A stretch of 64,000 bases of DNA from Limnochorda pilosa (lineage in GTDB: Bacteria; Bacillota; Limnochordia; Limnochordales; Limnochordaceae), in contig NZ_AP014924.1 in the NCBI RefSeq assembly GCF_001544015.1, positions 3,286,001 through 3,350,000 on the forward strand, written 5' to 3'. The notes under the pieces were generated by a model. That model ran no database searches, was not told where the DNA came from, and saw only the letters and a program-made list of their open reading frames with translations. Below are positions 1-9,024 of the stretch, one piece after another. Each line of letters starts with the position of its first letter. Position 1 is the stretch's first letter. Made by a program: the position numbers and the translations under genes.

Positions 1-439
1 GGCTCAGGGAGAGGAGCTCCAGAGCGACGAAGAAGACCATCAGGTCACCGGCGGCGCCCAGGACCATCATGCCCATGGTCGCCCAGAGGAGGAGGGCCAG
101 GTAGCCCGAGACGTCCTCCTCGCGACGGCCGAAGCTGAGGCACGCCGCGAGGAGCGCGGCGGCCAGCACCACCAGGTTCAGGGCCAGGCCCATCCGGTCC
201 CCCCACATGGCGCCCAGAAAGGCGCTCACCGGTCCGATCAGGTCGCTTCGGGCCGCCGCCCCACCGTAGAGCCCCACGCCGTACCACCCGGCGAGCCCGA
301 TGCTGCCCAGGGTCGCCAGGAAGGCCCACGGGCGGGCCCTCCGCGCGGGCAGGATCAGGTCCAGCAGCAGGACCGCGAGCGCCCCCGCCGCCAGGGAGAC
401 CATGGGCGCGGCCAGCTTCAGATCGATGTCCACAGGCAT
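1..439 (-). CDS. nuoN: NADH:quinone oxidoreductase subunit N, N-terminal part (cut by window edge)
   Basis: About 146 N-terminal residues of an antiporter-like, proton-translocating membrane subunit of complex I. The frame starts at ATG 439 behind a GGGAGG ribosome site and is open to the left edge. Several hydrophobic segments are visible. The segment around FFVALELLSLS carries the LELLSLS signature of NuoN; NuoM normally reads FxxFExxLxPM there, so I call N rather than M. It starts 31 bases after nuoL ends, so no nuoM lies between them, unlike the usual L-M-N order. The C-terminal two thirds lie outside the window. Confidence 0.85.
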   Translation of the reverse strand, partial: MPVDIDLKLAAPMVSLAAGALAVLLLDLILPARRARPWAFLATLGSIGLAGWYGVGLYGGAAARSDLIGPVSAFLGAMWGDRMGLALNLVVLAAALLAACLSFGRREEDVSGYLALLLWATMGMMVLGAAGDLMVFFVALELLSLS

Positions 440-470
440 CGCAAGCCCTCCCAACGAGCCTCTCAAGCCG

Positions 471-2369
471 CTACAGGATCCACAGGTAGTAGACCAGGAG
501 CAGGGCCGCCCCGCTCACCAGCGTGAGGGCGTACCGGCGCACCTGCCCGCCGTGCAACAGGCGCACCCGCTCCCCCGCTCGGCCTGTGGCCCAGGCCAGA
601 CCGTTCACCGCCCCGTCCACGCCCCGGGCGTCCGCCAGGCCCACGGCCTGGGCGAGCGCGATCCCGGGCTCCACCACCAGAACGCGAAAGAGCCGGTCCA
701 GCTCGAAGCCGTTCTCGAGCAGGCGGGCCCTTCCCGCCGTCGCGGCAGGGAACGCCGCGCGGGCCCGCCCGTACCGCCGAACCGCCAGGAGCATGCCGGC
801 CAGGGCCAGCACGAGGCTGAGGCCCATGGTCAGCCAATCCGCCTCGGGTTCCAGGGCACGCCCGTGGAAGACCGGCTCCAGGAAGTGGGCCGGCACCGCG
901 GTGAGGGTGGGGATGCCAAGCCAGCCCACCACCAGCGCCGCCACCGCCAGGATCGCCACCGGGATCAACATGGCCCGCGGCCCCTCGCCGTGGGAGCCCC
1001 CGTGCGCGCCGGCCGTTCCGTGCGCCCCGCGGGCCGTCCGGGGCGTTCCGGGTCCCGCAAAGACCAGCGCGAAGAGCCGGAAGCTGTAGTAGGCGGTCAG
1101 GGCCGCCGCGGCCAACCCCATGCCCCAGAGCACCGGCTCGCCCGCCTGGAGGGTGGCGGCCAGGATCTCGTCCTTGCTGAAGAAGCCGGCGAAGGGCGGA
1201 AGCCCCGACAGGGCCGCCACGCCGAAGAGGAAGCTCCAGTAGGTGAGGGGCATCGAGCGCCCGAGCCCGCCCATCCTGCGCAGGTCCTGCTCGCCGTCCA
1301 GGTGGTGGATCACCACGCCGGCCGCGAGGAAGAGCAGGGCCTTGAAGAAGGCATGGGTGAAGAAGTGGAAGAGGCTGGCGGTGAAGGCGCCCACGCCCGC
1401 CGCCAGCATCATGTACCCGAGCTGGCTCATGGTGGAGTAGGCGAGCACCTTCTTGATGTCCCACTGGCCCACCGCCACCCCCGCACCGAAGAGGGCGGTG
1501 AGGGCGCCCACCCAGGCCACCACCTGCAGGGCCGTGCCCGAGCCCAGGAAGAGCGGCCACATGCGCGCCACCAGGAAGACACCGGCGGTCACCATGGTGG
1601 CCGCGTGGATGAGGGCGCTCACCGGCGTGGGCCCCTGCATCGCGTCGGGCAGCCAGGTGTGCAGCGGAAGCTGCGCCGACTTGGCCGCCGCGGCCACGAA
1701 GAGCAAGAGGCTGATCCCCGTGAGGGTGGCCTGGGGAACGCCCCCCAGGTGGGCGAAGAGCTCCTGGTACTGGAGCTGCCCCACGGCGGCCACCGTCCAG
1801 TAGAGCGCCAGGAGCATGGCCACCTCCCCCGCCTGGTTGATCAGGAAGGCCTTGGTGGCCGCCCGGGCCGCCGCCTCCCGCCGGTGCCAGAAGCCGATCA
1901 GGAGGTAGGAGGAGAGCCCCACGTTGGCCCAGCCGATCAGGAGGCTGACGAGACCGCTGCTGAGCACCAGCAGGCTCATGGCGAAGACGAAGTAGTTCAG
2001 CTCGGCGAAGTAGCGCCCGAAGGAGTCGTCATCGGCCATGTACCCCACCGAGTAGACGTGGATGAGGAGCCCGACCCCCGTCACCACCAGGGCGAACCAG
2101 AGGGAGAGAGGGTCGCCGAGGAGGCCCAACTCCACCGATGCCTGCCCCAGGCTGGCCCACCGCCACAGGCGGAAGCCGAGCGCCTCCTCCCCGCCCAGGC
2201 TCCGGAGCTGCAGGAGGGCGGCCCCAGCGGCCGCAAAGGCCAGGGCCACGCTGGCGCAGCCGATCCAGGCCACGGCGCGGCGGCTCAGGCGGTTCCGCCC
2301 CAGAGCGTTCACCACCGCCCCCAGCAGGGGCAAGCCCACGATCCACGGAAGAAACGGCGACGATACCAT
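471..2369 (-). CDS. nuoL: NADH:quinone oxidoreductase subunit L
   Basis: Large antiporter-like proton-pumping subunit of complex I, 632 residues, the usual length for NuoL (about 600-650). It is hydrophobic throughout. The family signature SAQLPLHTWLPDAMQGPTPV with the following SALIHAATMVTAGV is present in the middle; it contains the proton-channel lysine and histidines. ATG 2369 is preferred over an in-frame GTG at 2375 because GGGGAGG lies at normal spacing only for the ATG. It sits 22 bases after nuoK in one operon and is followed directly by nuoN. Confidence 0.97.
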   Translation of the reverse strand: MVSSPFLPWIVGLPLLGAVVNALGRNRLSRRAVAWIGCASVALAFAAAGAALLQLRSLGGEEALGFRLWRWASLGQASVELGLLGDPLSLWFALVVTGVGLLIHVYSVGYMADDDSFGRYFAELNYFVFAMSLLVLSSGLVSLLIGWANVGLSSYLLIGFWHRREAAARAATKAFLINQAGEVAMLLALYWTVAAVGQLQYQELFAHLGGVPQATLTGISLLLFVAAAAKSAQLPLHTWLPDAMQGPTPVSALIHAATMVTAGVFLVARMWPLFLGSGTALQVVAWVGALTALFGAGVAVGQWDIKKVLAYSTMSQLGYMMLAAGVGAFTASLFHFFTHAFFKALLFLAAGVVIHHLDGEQDLRRMGGLGRSMPLTYWSFLFGVAALSGLPPFAGFFSKDEILAATLQAGEPVLWGMGLAAAALTAYYSFRLFALVFAGPGTPRTARGAHGTAGAHGGSHGEGPRAMLIPVAILAVAALVVGWLGIPTLTAVPAHFLEPVFHGRALEPEADWLTMGLSLVLALAGMLLAVRRYGRARAAFPAATAGRARLLENGFELDRLFRVLVVEPGIALAQAVGLADARGVDGAVNGLAWATGRAGERVRLLHGGQVRRYALTLVSGAALLLVYYLWIL

Positions 2370-2391
2370 TACCACGGCCTCCCCAGCACCA

Positions 2392-2691
2392 TCAGTCCCT
2401 CAAGAGGTCTGCCTCGTCCACGTCCTGGCTTCCCTTCGCGCGGAAGAGGAGCACCAGGATCGCAAGCCCGATGGCCACTTCGGCCGCGGCCACGGTGATG
2501 ACCACGAAGGCGAAGACCTGGCCCGACATGGCCTGTGTCTGGCGTGCGAACGCGATGAAGGCCAGGTTGGCCGCGTTCCACATGAGCTCCACGCACATGA
2601 GCATCACCAGGGGGTTCCGGCGAAGCATGAGGCCCACCGCCCCCAGGGCGAAGATCACCAGGCTCACGAAGAGGTACGCCTGCAAAGGCAT
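2392..2691 (-). CDS. nuoK: NADH:quinone oxidoreductase subunit K
   Basis: Small membrane subunit of complex I, 99 residues with three transmembrane helices, the normal size. The segment NPLVMLMCVELMWNAANLAF contains the conserved membrane glutamate of TM2, and VAAAEVAIGLAILVLLFR contains the second conserved glutamate. ATG 2691 lies right at the end of nuoJ (stop 2693-2695). An upstream in-frame start at 2721 would only add an MSRKPGGGPE-type tail translated from nuoJ, so I reject it. Confidence 0.96.
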   Translation of the reverse strand: MPLQAYLFVSLVIFALGAVGLMLRRNPLVMLMCVELMWNAANLAFIAFARQTQAMSGQVFAFVVITVAAAEVAIGLAILVLLFRAKGSQDVDEADLLRD

Positions 2692-2692
2692 C

Positions 2693-3238
2693 TCAGGGCC
2701 TCCCCCCGGCTTCCGGCTCATGCCCGGCGGGCCCGCGCGCCGGCCGCCGCCGGCCCACCAGGATCACGACCCCGACCACGGCGATCATCAACACCATCGA
2801 GAGGAGCTCGAAGGCGAGCAGGTGCGTGGTCAGCAGCTCTTGGCCGAAGCGGGCCACCTGGCCGAAGTCACCGGTCCACCCGGTCACCCGGCCGGCAGCG
2901 GCCAACCCCACCCCCGCCAGCACCGCCAGGAGCAGCCCGGCGGCCGTCCCCCCGAGCCACCTCTGTCCCCGCAGCCGGGCAGGCCTGAGCTCGGGCGGTT
3001 TCGCCTCCGCGGTGAGGAGGGCCACGACGAACAGGAAGAGGACCATCACGGCCCCGGCGTAGACGATGAGCTGCACCACCGCCAGGAACTCGGCCTGGAG
3101 GGTGAGGTAGAGGACCGCGAGCCCCGCGAAGTCCAGGATCATGGCGATCACACCGTGCACGGGCTTGCGCGCCATCACCACGCCCACGGCCCCGGCCAGG
3201 GCCATGAGGGTCCCCACCGCGAAGAAGAGAATGGTCAC
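2693..3238 (-). CDS. nuoJ: NADH:quinone oxidoreductase subunit J
   Basis: Membrane subunit of complex I, 181 residues, with five predicted helices and the ND6-like segment VVQLIVYAGAVMVLFLFVV. The start is GTG 3238, which overlaps the nuoI stop (GTGA) and follows AGGAGGTGG at good spacing. The reading frame stays open upstream only because it runs through nuoI out of frame. It is translationally coupled with nuoI and nuoK. The C-terminal tail is Arg/Pro/Gly-rich, as is common in high-GC homologues. Confidence 0.96.
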   Translation of the reverse strand: MTILFFAVGTLMALAGAVGVVMARKPVHGVIAMILDFAGLAVLYLTLQAEFLAVVQLIVYAGAVMVLFLFVVALLTAEAKPPELRPARLRGQRWLGGTAAGLLLAVLAGVGLAAAGRVTGWTGDFGQVARFGQELLTTHLLAFELLSMVLMIAVVGVVILVGRRRPARGPAGHEPEAGGRP

Positions 3239-3753
3239 GCGCCGGCCACCTCCTGTTCCGAGGCCTGGATGTCGGCCAGGGGCCGGTGGCCGCGGAAGTC
3301 GGGATAGACGTTGACGGGCACCGAGCCGCCGCTTCGGGCGGCGCGCACCAGGCGGTCCCGCCCGTAGACCAGGCTCTTGCGTGACGTCTCGGACAGTTCG
3401 AACTCCTGGGTGAGGTGAAGCGCCCCGGTGGGGCACGCCTCCTCGCAGAGACCGCAGAAGATGCAGCGGAGCAGGTCGATGCGGTACTCGTACGCGTACC
3501 GCTCGCCCGGCGAGTGGGGGTTGGCCGGGTCGTTCTCCGCCGCCTGCACGGTGATCGCGTTGGCGGGGCAGGCCACCTGGCAGAGCTCACAGCCCACGCA
3601 CATCTCGAGCCCGTTCGCGTACCGGCGCAGCTCGTGGAGCCCGCGGAAGCCCTGCGCGCGCGGCTTCTTCTGCTCCGGGTACGGGATGGTCACCTTCGGC
3701 GCGAAGAAGTTCTTGAGCGTGGTCTCGAATCCGACGGCCAGCTCCCTCAGCAT
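3235..3753 (-). CDS. nuoI: NADH:quinone oxidoreductase subunit I (2x[4Fe-4S])
   Basis: Peripheral-arm ferredoxin-like subunit that passes electrons through clusters N6a and N6b toward quinone. It has 172 residues. Two CxxCxxCxxxCP motifs are visible: CVGCELCQVACP (about residues 52-63) and CIFCGLCEEACP (about 98-109). The start ATG 3753 lies a few bases past the nuoH stop, and the stop overlaps the GTG of nuoJ. The acidic C-terminus after residue 120 is slightly extended. Operon context and both cluster motifs make the call secure. Confidence 0.97.
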   Translation of the reverse strand: MLRELAVGFETTLKNFFAPKVTIPYPEQKKPRAQGFRGLHELRRYANGLEMCVGCELCQVACPANAITVQAAENDPANPHSPGERYAYEYRIDLLRCIFCGLCEEACPTGALHLTQEFELSETSRKSLVYGRDRLVRAARSGGSVPVNVYPDFRGHRPLADIQASEQEVAGA

Positions 3754-3764
3754 GCCGATCCCCC

Positions 3765-4730
3765 CTAAGCCAGGGCCACCACCGCAGCGGTGCCCAGCAG
3801 GTTCAGGGCCGCCAGCGGCAGCAGCACCTTCCATCCGAAGTTCATCAGGCGATCGTAGCGGATGCGCGGAAGGGTGGCCCGCAGCCAGATGAAGACGAAG
3901 AGGATGACGGCCACCTTCAGCGCGAACCAGACCACCGGCGGCAGCAGGGGCCCCTGCCAGCCGCCCAGGTAGAGGTGGGTGAGCAGGCTGGCCATGACGA
4001 TCATGTTGATGTACTCGGCCATGTAGTACATCGCGAAGCGCAGCCCCGTGTACTCGGTGTGGTACCCACCCACCAGCTCCGTCTCGCCCTCGGGTAGGTC
4101 GAAGGGAGACCGGTTGGTCTCGGCCACGATGCAGATCAGGAAGATCAGGAAGCCCAAGGGCTGCAGCACCGCGAAGGGGATCCGCGCCTGCGCCGCCACG
4201 ATGTCGTCGAGCCGCACCGAGCCGGCCAGCAGGAGCACCCCCACCAGGCTCATGCCCATGGCCAGCTCGTAGCTGATGGCCTGAGCCGTGGAGCGCAGCG
4301 ACCCCAGGAGGGTGTACTTCCCTTGGGACGCCCAGCCTCCCAGGGTGATGCCGTAGACCCCCAGCGACGTGATGGCCAGCAGCAGCAGGATCCCCGCGTT
4401 GGGGTCGGCGATGCCCCAGCGGACCGGCCCGGACGAAGGAGCCACCGGGATCACCACGTAGGCCGCGAGCGCCACGAAGAGGCTGATCATGGGCGCGAGG
4501 CGGTAGACCAGCGGGTCCGCCGAGGCGGGGATGATGTCCTCCTTGAGGACCAGCTTCACCGCGTCCGCGAAGGGCTGGAAGAGCCCCCAGGGCCCGGTGC
4601 GGTTGGGGCCCACCCTGAGCTGGAAGAACCCCAGGAACTTCCGCTCGAAGAGCATCAGGTAGGCGAAGACCAGGAAGAGGAGCGCCACCAGCACCACCGA
4701 CTTGATCAGGACCAGCCACCAGGCCTCCAT
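3765..4730 (-). CDS. nuoH: NADH:quinone oxidoreductase subunit H
   Basis: Membrane subunit lining the quinone chamber of complex I, 321 residues with about eight helices. Diagnostic NuoH segments are present: ERKFLGFFQLRVGPNRTGPW near residue 30, the loop KLVLKEDIIP, and the acidic stretch AETNRSPFDLPEGETELVGG that contacts the quinone site. ATG 4730 directly follows the nuoG stop (4732-4734). Size and motifs match the family without truncation. Confidence 0.97.
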   Translation of the reverse strand: MEAWWLVLIKSVVLVALLFLVFAYLMLFERKFLGFFQLRVGPNRTGPWGLFQPFADAVKLVLKEDIIPASADPLVYRLAPMISLFVALAAYVVIPVAPSSGPVRWGIADPNAGILLLLAITSLGVYGITLGGWASQGKYTLLGSLRSTAQAISYELAMGMSLVGVLLLAGSVRLDDIVAAQARIPFAVLQPLGFLIFLICIVAETNRSPFDLPEGETELVGGYHTEYTGLRFAMYYMAEYINMIVMASLLTHLYLGGWQGPLLPPVVWFALKVAVILFVFIWLRATLPRIRYDRLMNFGWKVLLPLAALNLLGTAAVVALA

Positions 4731-4731
4731 G

Positions 4732-7212
4732 TCAGCCCACCTCCTCCAGGAGCCGCCGGTGGATCCGCATGCCCGAGGCCGCCGTCAGGCGGTTCCAGGG
4801 CAGACCGGGGATCCCCCGCCCCACCGCTGCCGTCCCAGGGGCCACCCGGCGGCTCATGCGGGCCCGCAGGCGCACGGGGCCGTCGGAGGTCTCCACCTCG
4901 ACGGCGTCGCCGTCGACCACCGCCAGGCGGCGGGCGTCCTCCGGGTGAAGGAGGATCTCCACCCGCAGGGGCCGCCGCTCGGCGTACGCCCGATCGAAGC
5001 GGGCGGTTCCGCCGCCCCCGTGGAGGGCCGGCAGGACCACGACCCGGAGCCGACCGTCCTGGAGCTCCGCCCCGGGCCGGCTCTCCGCCGGGCGGGCCAC
5101 CGCGGCCAGCAGGCGCTCGGGCAAGGCACCAACGAAGCCGTCGCGGGCCGGGGCCAGCTCCTGGATCTCCCAGGCCAGCTCCTGGCCGGTGCGGAAGAGG
5201 GGCTCGGCCTGCACGCGGCGGCTCAGGCGCTGGAAGATCTCGCCGTCGGTGAGGGCGTCGGCCCCGGTTCCCGCCGGGGCGTCGGTGCTCCGTCGTCCCA
5301 CGGGTTGCACCCGCCCTTCCAGGTTGGTGAGGTGCCCCTCCCGGGCGGTGAAGGGCGCCGCGGGCAGCACCACGTCGGCCAGGCGGGCCGTTTCGGTGAG
5401 GAAGAGGTCCTGCGCCACCACGAAGGTGTCGCTGGCCAGGGCCCGATCCACCAGGCTACGATCCGGGTAGGTCTCGGCCAGGTTGGCGCCCACCAGGTAG
5501 AGCACGCCCATCTGCCCCGAGGCTGCCTGCTCCAGCATCCGTCCCGTGGGCAGCCCGCCCTCAGGCACCTCGCGCGCCCACCGGCTCGCCAGGGCGTGGC
5601 GGGCGGCGGGGTCGTCCACGCTCCGGTAGCCTGGAAGCAGGTCGGGACGAAGGCCCATGGCCTCCGCGCCCCGGCTGTTGACTTGGTCGCCGATCACCAG
5701 CAGGCGGGCTTCCCGCCCCAGCCCGCGCCAGGCGGCGAGGACGGCGGCCAGCGCGCGGCCGGCGGCGGCGTCCCTCCCGTCCCACACGACCGCCAGCATG
5801 CCGTCCCGGGCCCGCATCTCGGCGGCCACCGCGGCTTCCTCGCCAACGTCTCCCCCGGCGGCGCCCGCGGCCGCAAGAAGCCGCGCCAGCCGCTCCAGGG
5901 CCGGGGCCGTCTCTCCCGGGCGGACCCGCAGCGCCCGGTGCGGCACCGGGAGTTCGGGCTCTACCGGCCCCAGGGTCGTCAGCTGCGCGTTCCGGCGGGC
6001 CGCCGCCCGGCGGATGCGCAGGTCGACTACCGGGGCGCTCTGGCCCGGATGGGCGTCGACCACCAGGATGACCGCGGCCTCGTCCAGGTCGGTGACACGG
6101 CCGGGCGCCGCATCCAGGGAGGCGGCAGCCTCACCCGCCACCCGGTGGTCCACGTTGCCGCTGCCCAGCACCTGGCGCATGAGCTTCTGGAGGAGGAACG
6201 CCTCCTCGTTGGTGAGCCGGCCGCCGCCCACGGCGCCCACGGCCCGCGGGCCCTGGCTCTCCAGCGTCGCCTTGAGCTGGAGGGCGACCCTCTGAAGGGC
6301 CTCCTCCCAGGTGGCCGGCACCAGCTTCCCCCGGGGCGCCCCCTGGGGGCGGACCATGGGCTGCCTCAGACGGTCGGGCGATTGCACGAAGCCGTAGTTG
6401 AAGCGCCCGCGGTCGCAGAGCCAGCCGTCGTCCAGGGGCTCGAAGGGCCGGCTCGCCACCCGGTCGAGGCGGACGCCGCGCACGTTGGAACGGAAGTGGA
6501 GCTGTACGTGACAGCCCACCGGACAGCCATGGCATACGGCGTCCACGCGGGTCAGGTCCCAGGGCCGGGCCCGGAAGCGGTAGATCCGGGAGGTAAGGGC
6601 TCCCACGGGGCAGAGCTCGATGGTGTTGCCCGAGAAGACCGAGTCGTAGGAAACGCCTTCGGCGGTGGTGATCAGGGCGTCATGGGCCCGCTCGCCCACC
6701 ACCAGGGTCCGCTCCTGGGCCACCTGCGCGTCGAAGCGGGTGCAGCGCCGGCAAAGGATGCATCGCTCCTCGTCCAGGACGATGAAGGGCCCCAGATCGG
6801 CGGCCTTGGGCTTGTGGAGCTTGCCGTCCACCAGCCGGCTGGTGGAGGGCCCGTACGCGAAGGTCAGGTCCTGCAGGTCGCACTCGCCGCCCTTGTCGCA
6901 GACGGGGCAGTCGAGCGGATGGTTGATCAGCAGGAACTCGAGCACGCTCTTGCGCGCCTCGCTCACCTGGGGGGTGTCGGTGTGGACCACCATCCCTTCC
7001 CGCGCGGGCTCGGTACAGGCGGTGGTGAGCTTCCGGGCGCCTTCCACCTCCACCAGGCACATGCGGCAGACCCCGGCCGGGTCCAGCTTCTCGTGCGAGC
7101 AGAAGACGGGGATGTTGATGCCCACCGACTTGGCGGCGTCCACCAGGAGGGTCCCCTTGGGGACCCGGGCCGTGCGGCCGTCGATGGTGAGCGTGACCAG
7201 CTCGGCGCTCAC
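4732..7212 (-). CDS. nuoG: NADH:quinone oxidoreductase subunit G
   Basis: Largest peripheral-arm iron-sulfur subunit, 826 residues. The N-terminal [2Fe-2S] domain has CSHEKLDPAGVCRMC; next come the His/Cys3 site in NHPLDCPVCDKGGECDLQD and the two-cluster region with CILCRRC and ELCPVGAL. A further CHGCPVGC plus a distal Cys opens the molybdopterin-oxidoreductase-like domain and fits the extra N7 cluster found in some bacteria. The rest is that catalytically inert domain, with an Ala/Arg-rich middle. The GTG 7212 start overlaps the nuoF stop (GTGA). An open frame runs upstream to 7848 but lies antisense-frame within nuoF, so it is not part of the gene. Confidence 0.96.
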   Translation of the reverse strand: MSAELVTLTIDGRTARVPKGTLLVDAAKSVGINIPVFCSHEKLDPAGVCRMCLVEVEGARKLTTACTEPAREGMVVHTDTPQVSEARKSVLEFLLINHPLDCPVCDKGGECDLQDLTFAYGPSTSRLVDGKLHKPKAADLGPFIVLDEERCILCRRCTRFDAQVAQERTLVVGERAHDALITTAEGVSYDSVFSGNTIELCPVGALTSRIYRFRARPWDLTRVDAVCHGCPVGCHVQLHFRSNVRGVRLDRVASRPFEPLDDGWLCDRGRFNYGFVQSPDRLRQPMVRPQGAPRGKLVPATWEEALQRVALQLKATLESQGPRAVGAVGGGRLTNEEAFLLQKLMRQVLGSGNVDHRVAGEAAASLDAAPGRVTDLDEAAVILVVDAHPGQSAPVVDLRIRRAAARRNAQLTTLGPVEPELPVPHRALRVRPGETAPALERLARLLAAAGAAGGDVGEEAAVAAEMRARDGMLAVVWDGRDAAAGRALAAVLAAWRGLGREARLLVIGDQVNSRGAEAMGLRPDLLPGYRSVDDPAARHALASRWAREVPEGGLPTGRMLEQAASGQMGVLYLVGANLAETYPDRSLVDRALASDTFVVAQDLFLTETARLADVVLPAAPFTAREGHLTNLEGRVQPVGRRSTDAPAGTGADALTDGEIFQRLSRRVQAEPLFRTGQELAWEIQELAPARDGFVGALPERLLAAVARPAESRPGAELQDGRLRVVVLPALHGGGGTARFDRAYAERRPLRVEILLHPEDARRLAVVDGDAVEVETSDGPVRLRARMSRRVAPGTAAVGRGIPGLPWNRLTAASGMRIHRRLLEEVG

Positions 7213-8489
7213 GCGGAACGCACCTCCTTCACCTGGCAGGAGCCGCTCTCGATGTGGGCCAGGTACTCGTCCTCGAAGTACTTGAGCGTGGACTTCACGA
7301 AGCCTACCGAGGCGTCGGAGAAGGGGCAGATGGTCCGGCCCTCCATGTGGGGCGGTACGCTCTTGAGGAGATCGATGTCGGACGGCCTGCCGCCGCCGGA
7401 CTCGATCCGCCCCAGCACCCGGGCGAGCCAGCTCGTGCCCTCCCGGCAGGGCGTGCACTGGCCGCACGACTCGCCGGCGTAGAAACGGGCCAGCACGTAC
7501 GCGGCCTTGACGATGCAGGTGGAGTCGTCCAGCACGATCACCGCCGCGGACCCGAGCATGGAGCCGGCCTGGGCCACCGAGTCGAAGTCCATGGGAACCT
7601 TCAGGTGCTCGGCGGTCAGCGCGGGCGAGGACCCTCCCCCGGGCAGGACCGCCTTCAGGCGCCGCCCGGGCCGGAGACCGCCGGCGTGCTCGAAGACCAG
7701 CTCCTCCAGGGTGACGCCCAGCGGGAGCTCGTAGTTGCCGGGGCGGACCACCTGGCCGCTGACGGAGAAGATCTTGGGTCCGGGGCTTCCCTCGGTGCCC
7801 ATGCTGCGGAACCACTCGGGACCCCGGCGGACGATGTGGGGCACGCACGAGAGGGTCTCGACGTTGTTGACCACCGTCGGCATCCCGTAGAGGCCGGCCA
7901 CCGCCGGGAAGGGCGGTTTCAGGCGAGGCTCGCCGCGCCCGCCCTGCAACGAGGAGAGAAGCCCGGTCTCCTCGCCGCAGATGTAGGCGCCCGCCCCGCG
8001 GTGGACCACGATCTCCAGGTTGAAGCCGCTCCCCAGGATGTTCGGCCCCACATAGCCGGCCTGGCGCGCCTGGGCCAGGGCCCGCAGGAGCACCTGGTAG
8101 CCCTCCAGGAACTCGCCCCGGATGTAGATGAAGGCCCGCGCGGCCCCCACGGCGTAGGACGAGAGCACGATGCCCTCGATGAGCTGGTGCGGGTGCTTCT
8201 CGACGAGCATCCGGTCCTTGAAGGTGCCCGGCTCGCTCTCGTCGGCGTTGCAGACCAGGTACCGGGGCCGGCCGTCGTCAGGGAGGAAGCTCCACTTCTT
8301 CCCGGCGGGGAAGCCGGCGCCGCCCCGCCCTCTGAGCCCCGAGTCGGTTACCGCCTTCGCCACGCCCGCGGGATCGAGGTCGCGCATGGCCCTCTCCAGG
8401 GCCTGGTACCCGCCCTGCCGGCGGTAGACGTCGATCTCGCGCAGGTCCAGCTCCCCGACGCCCCGGGTGAGGACCGGGTCAAAGGCCAC
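7209..8489 (-). CDS. nuoF: NADH:quinone oxidoreductase subunit F (NADH/FMN site)
   Basis: NADH-oxidising flavoprotein subunit, 426 residues. The glycine-rich NADH/FMN motif RGRGGAGFPAGKKW lies near residues 53-66, the FMN-binding segment CNADESEPGTFKDR follows, and the [4Fe-4S] N3 motif SCGQCTPCREG is near the C-terminus. The start is GTG 8489, overlapping the end of nuoE by 11 bases. With nuoE and nuoG it forms the NADH dehydrogenase module, so this complex I should use NADH rather than ferredoxin or F420. Confidence 0.97.
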   Translation of the reverse strand: MAFDPVLTRGVGELDLREIDVYRRQGGYQALERAMRDLDPAGVAKAVTDSGLRGRGGAGFPAGKKWSFLPDDGRPRYLVCNADESEPGTFKDRMLVEKHPHQLIEGIVLSSYAVGAARAFIYIRGEFLEGYQVLLRALAQARQAGYVGPNILGSGFNLEIVVHRGAGAYICGEETGLLSSLQGGRGEPRLKPPFPAVAGLYGMPTVVNNVETLSCVPHIVRRGPEWFRSMGTEGSPGPKIFSVSGQVVRPGNYELPLGVTLEELVFEHAGGLRPGRRLKAVLPGGGSSPALTAEHLKVPMDFDSVAQAGSMLGSAAVIVLDDSTCIVKAAYVLARFYAGESCGQCTPCREGTSWLARVLGRIESGGGRPSDIDLLKSVPPHMEGRTICPFSDASVGFVKSTLKYFEDEYLAHIESGSCQVKEVRSA

Positions 8490-9024
8490 GCTGGTCGCCC
8501 CCTTCCTCCGAGTGGCCGTTCGTTGCCGCCGCCTTCAGCTCGTCCAGGAGCCGGTCGACCTTTTCGGCGGTCATGCGGCCGTAGTACGCCAGGTTTACCT
8601 GAAGTGCCGGTGCCCCGTCGCACGACGCCAGGCACTCGTGGGTCTCCTCCAGGGTGAAGAGGCCGTCGGGCGTGGTCTCGCCCGGCTTGATCCCCAGGCG
8701 TTGCTGCAGGTGCTGGGAGAGCCCCTCGGCCCCGGCCAGGACGCACGAGAGGTTCTGGCACAGGGTGATGGTGTACCGGCCCTTGGGCCGATGGTGGAGC
8801 AGGGCATAGAACGAGGCGATGCCGCTCACCTCGGAGGGGGTCATCTCGAGCAGCTCCCCCACCACCCGCATGTCCTCGGGCGCCAGGTACCCGCGGGCCT
8901 CCTGGGCCAGGTGCAGCAGCGGCAGCACCGCCGACCGCTTCTGGGGATACCGGGAGAGGATGGCGTCGACCTCGCTCTTTCGCTCGGCGACCCAGAGGGC
9001 GCCTGCCGGCTGTTCGTCCATCAT
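8479..9024 (-). CDS. nuoE: NADH:quinone oxidoreductase subunit E ([2Fe-2S])
   Basis: Thioredoxin-fold [2Fe-2S] subunit of the NADH module, 181 residues. The four cluster cysteines are in CQNLSCVLAG (about residues 93-98) and CLASCDGAP (about 131-135). The helical N-terminus has the usual RSAVLPLLHLAQEARGYL stretch. The ATG 9024 overlaps the nuoD stop (ATGA); a second ATG follows at once at 9021. It is translationally coupled to nuoD and nuoF. Confidence 0.96.
   Translation of the reverse strand: MMDEQPAGALWVAERKSEVDAILSRYPQKRSAVLPLLHLAQEARGYLAPEDMRVVGELLEMTPSEVSGIASFYALLHHRPKGRYTITLCQNLSCVLAGAEGLSQHLQQRLGIKPGETTPDGLFTLEETHECLASCDGAPALQVNLAYYGRMTAEKVDRLLDELKAAATNGHSEEGGDQRGL

Noticed and set aside
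300-7482. Very long open frames on the plus strand opposite the nuo genes
   Set aside because: In high-GC DNA the antisense frames lack stops. Their translations are Arg/Pro/His-rich without domains, while the minus-strand frames give intact complex I subunits.
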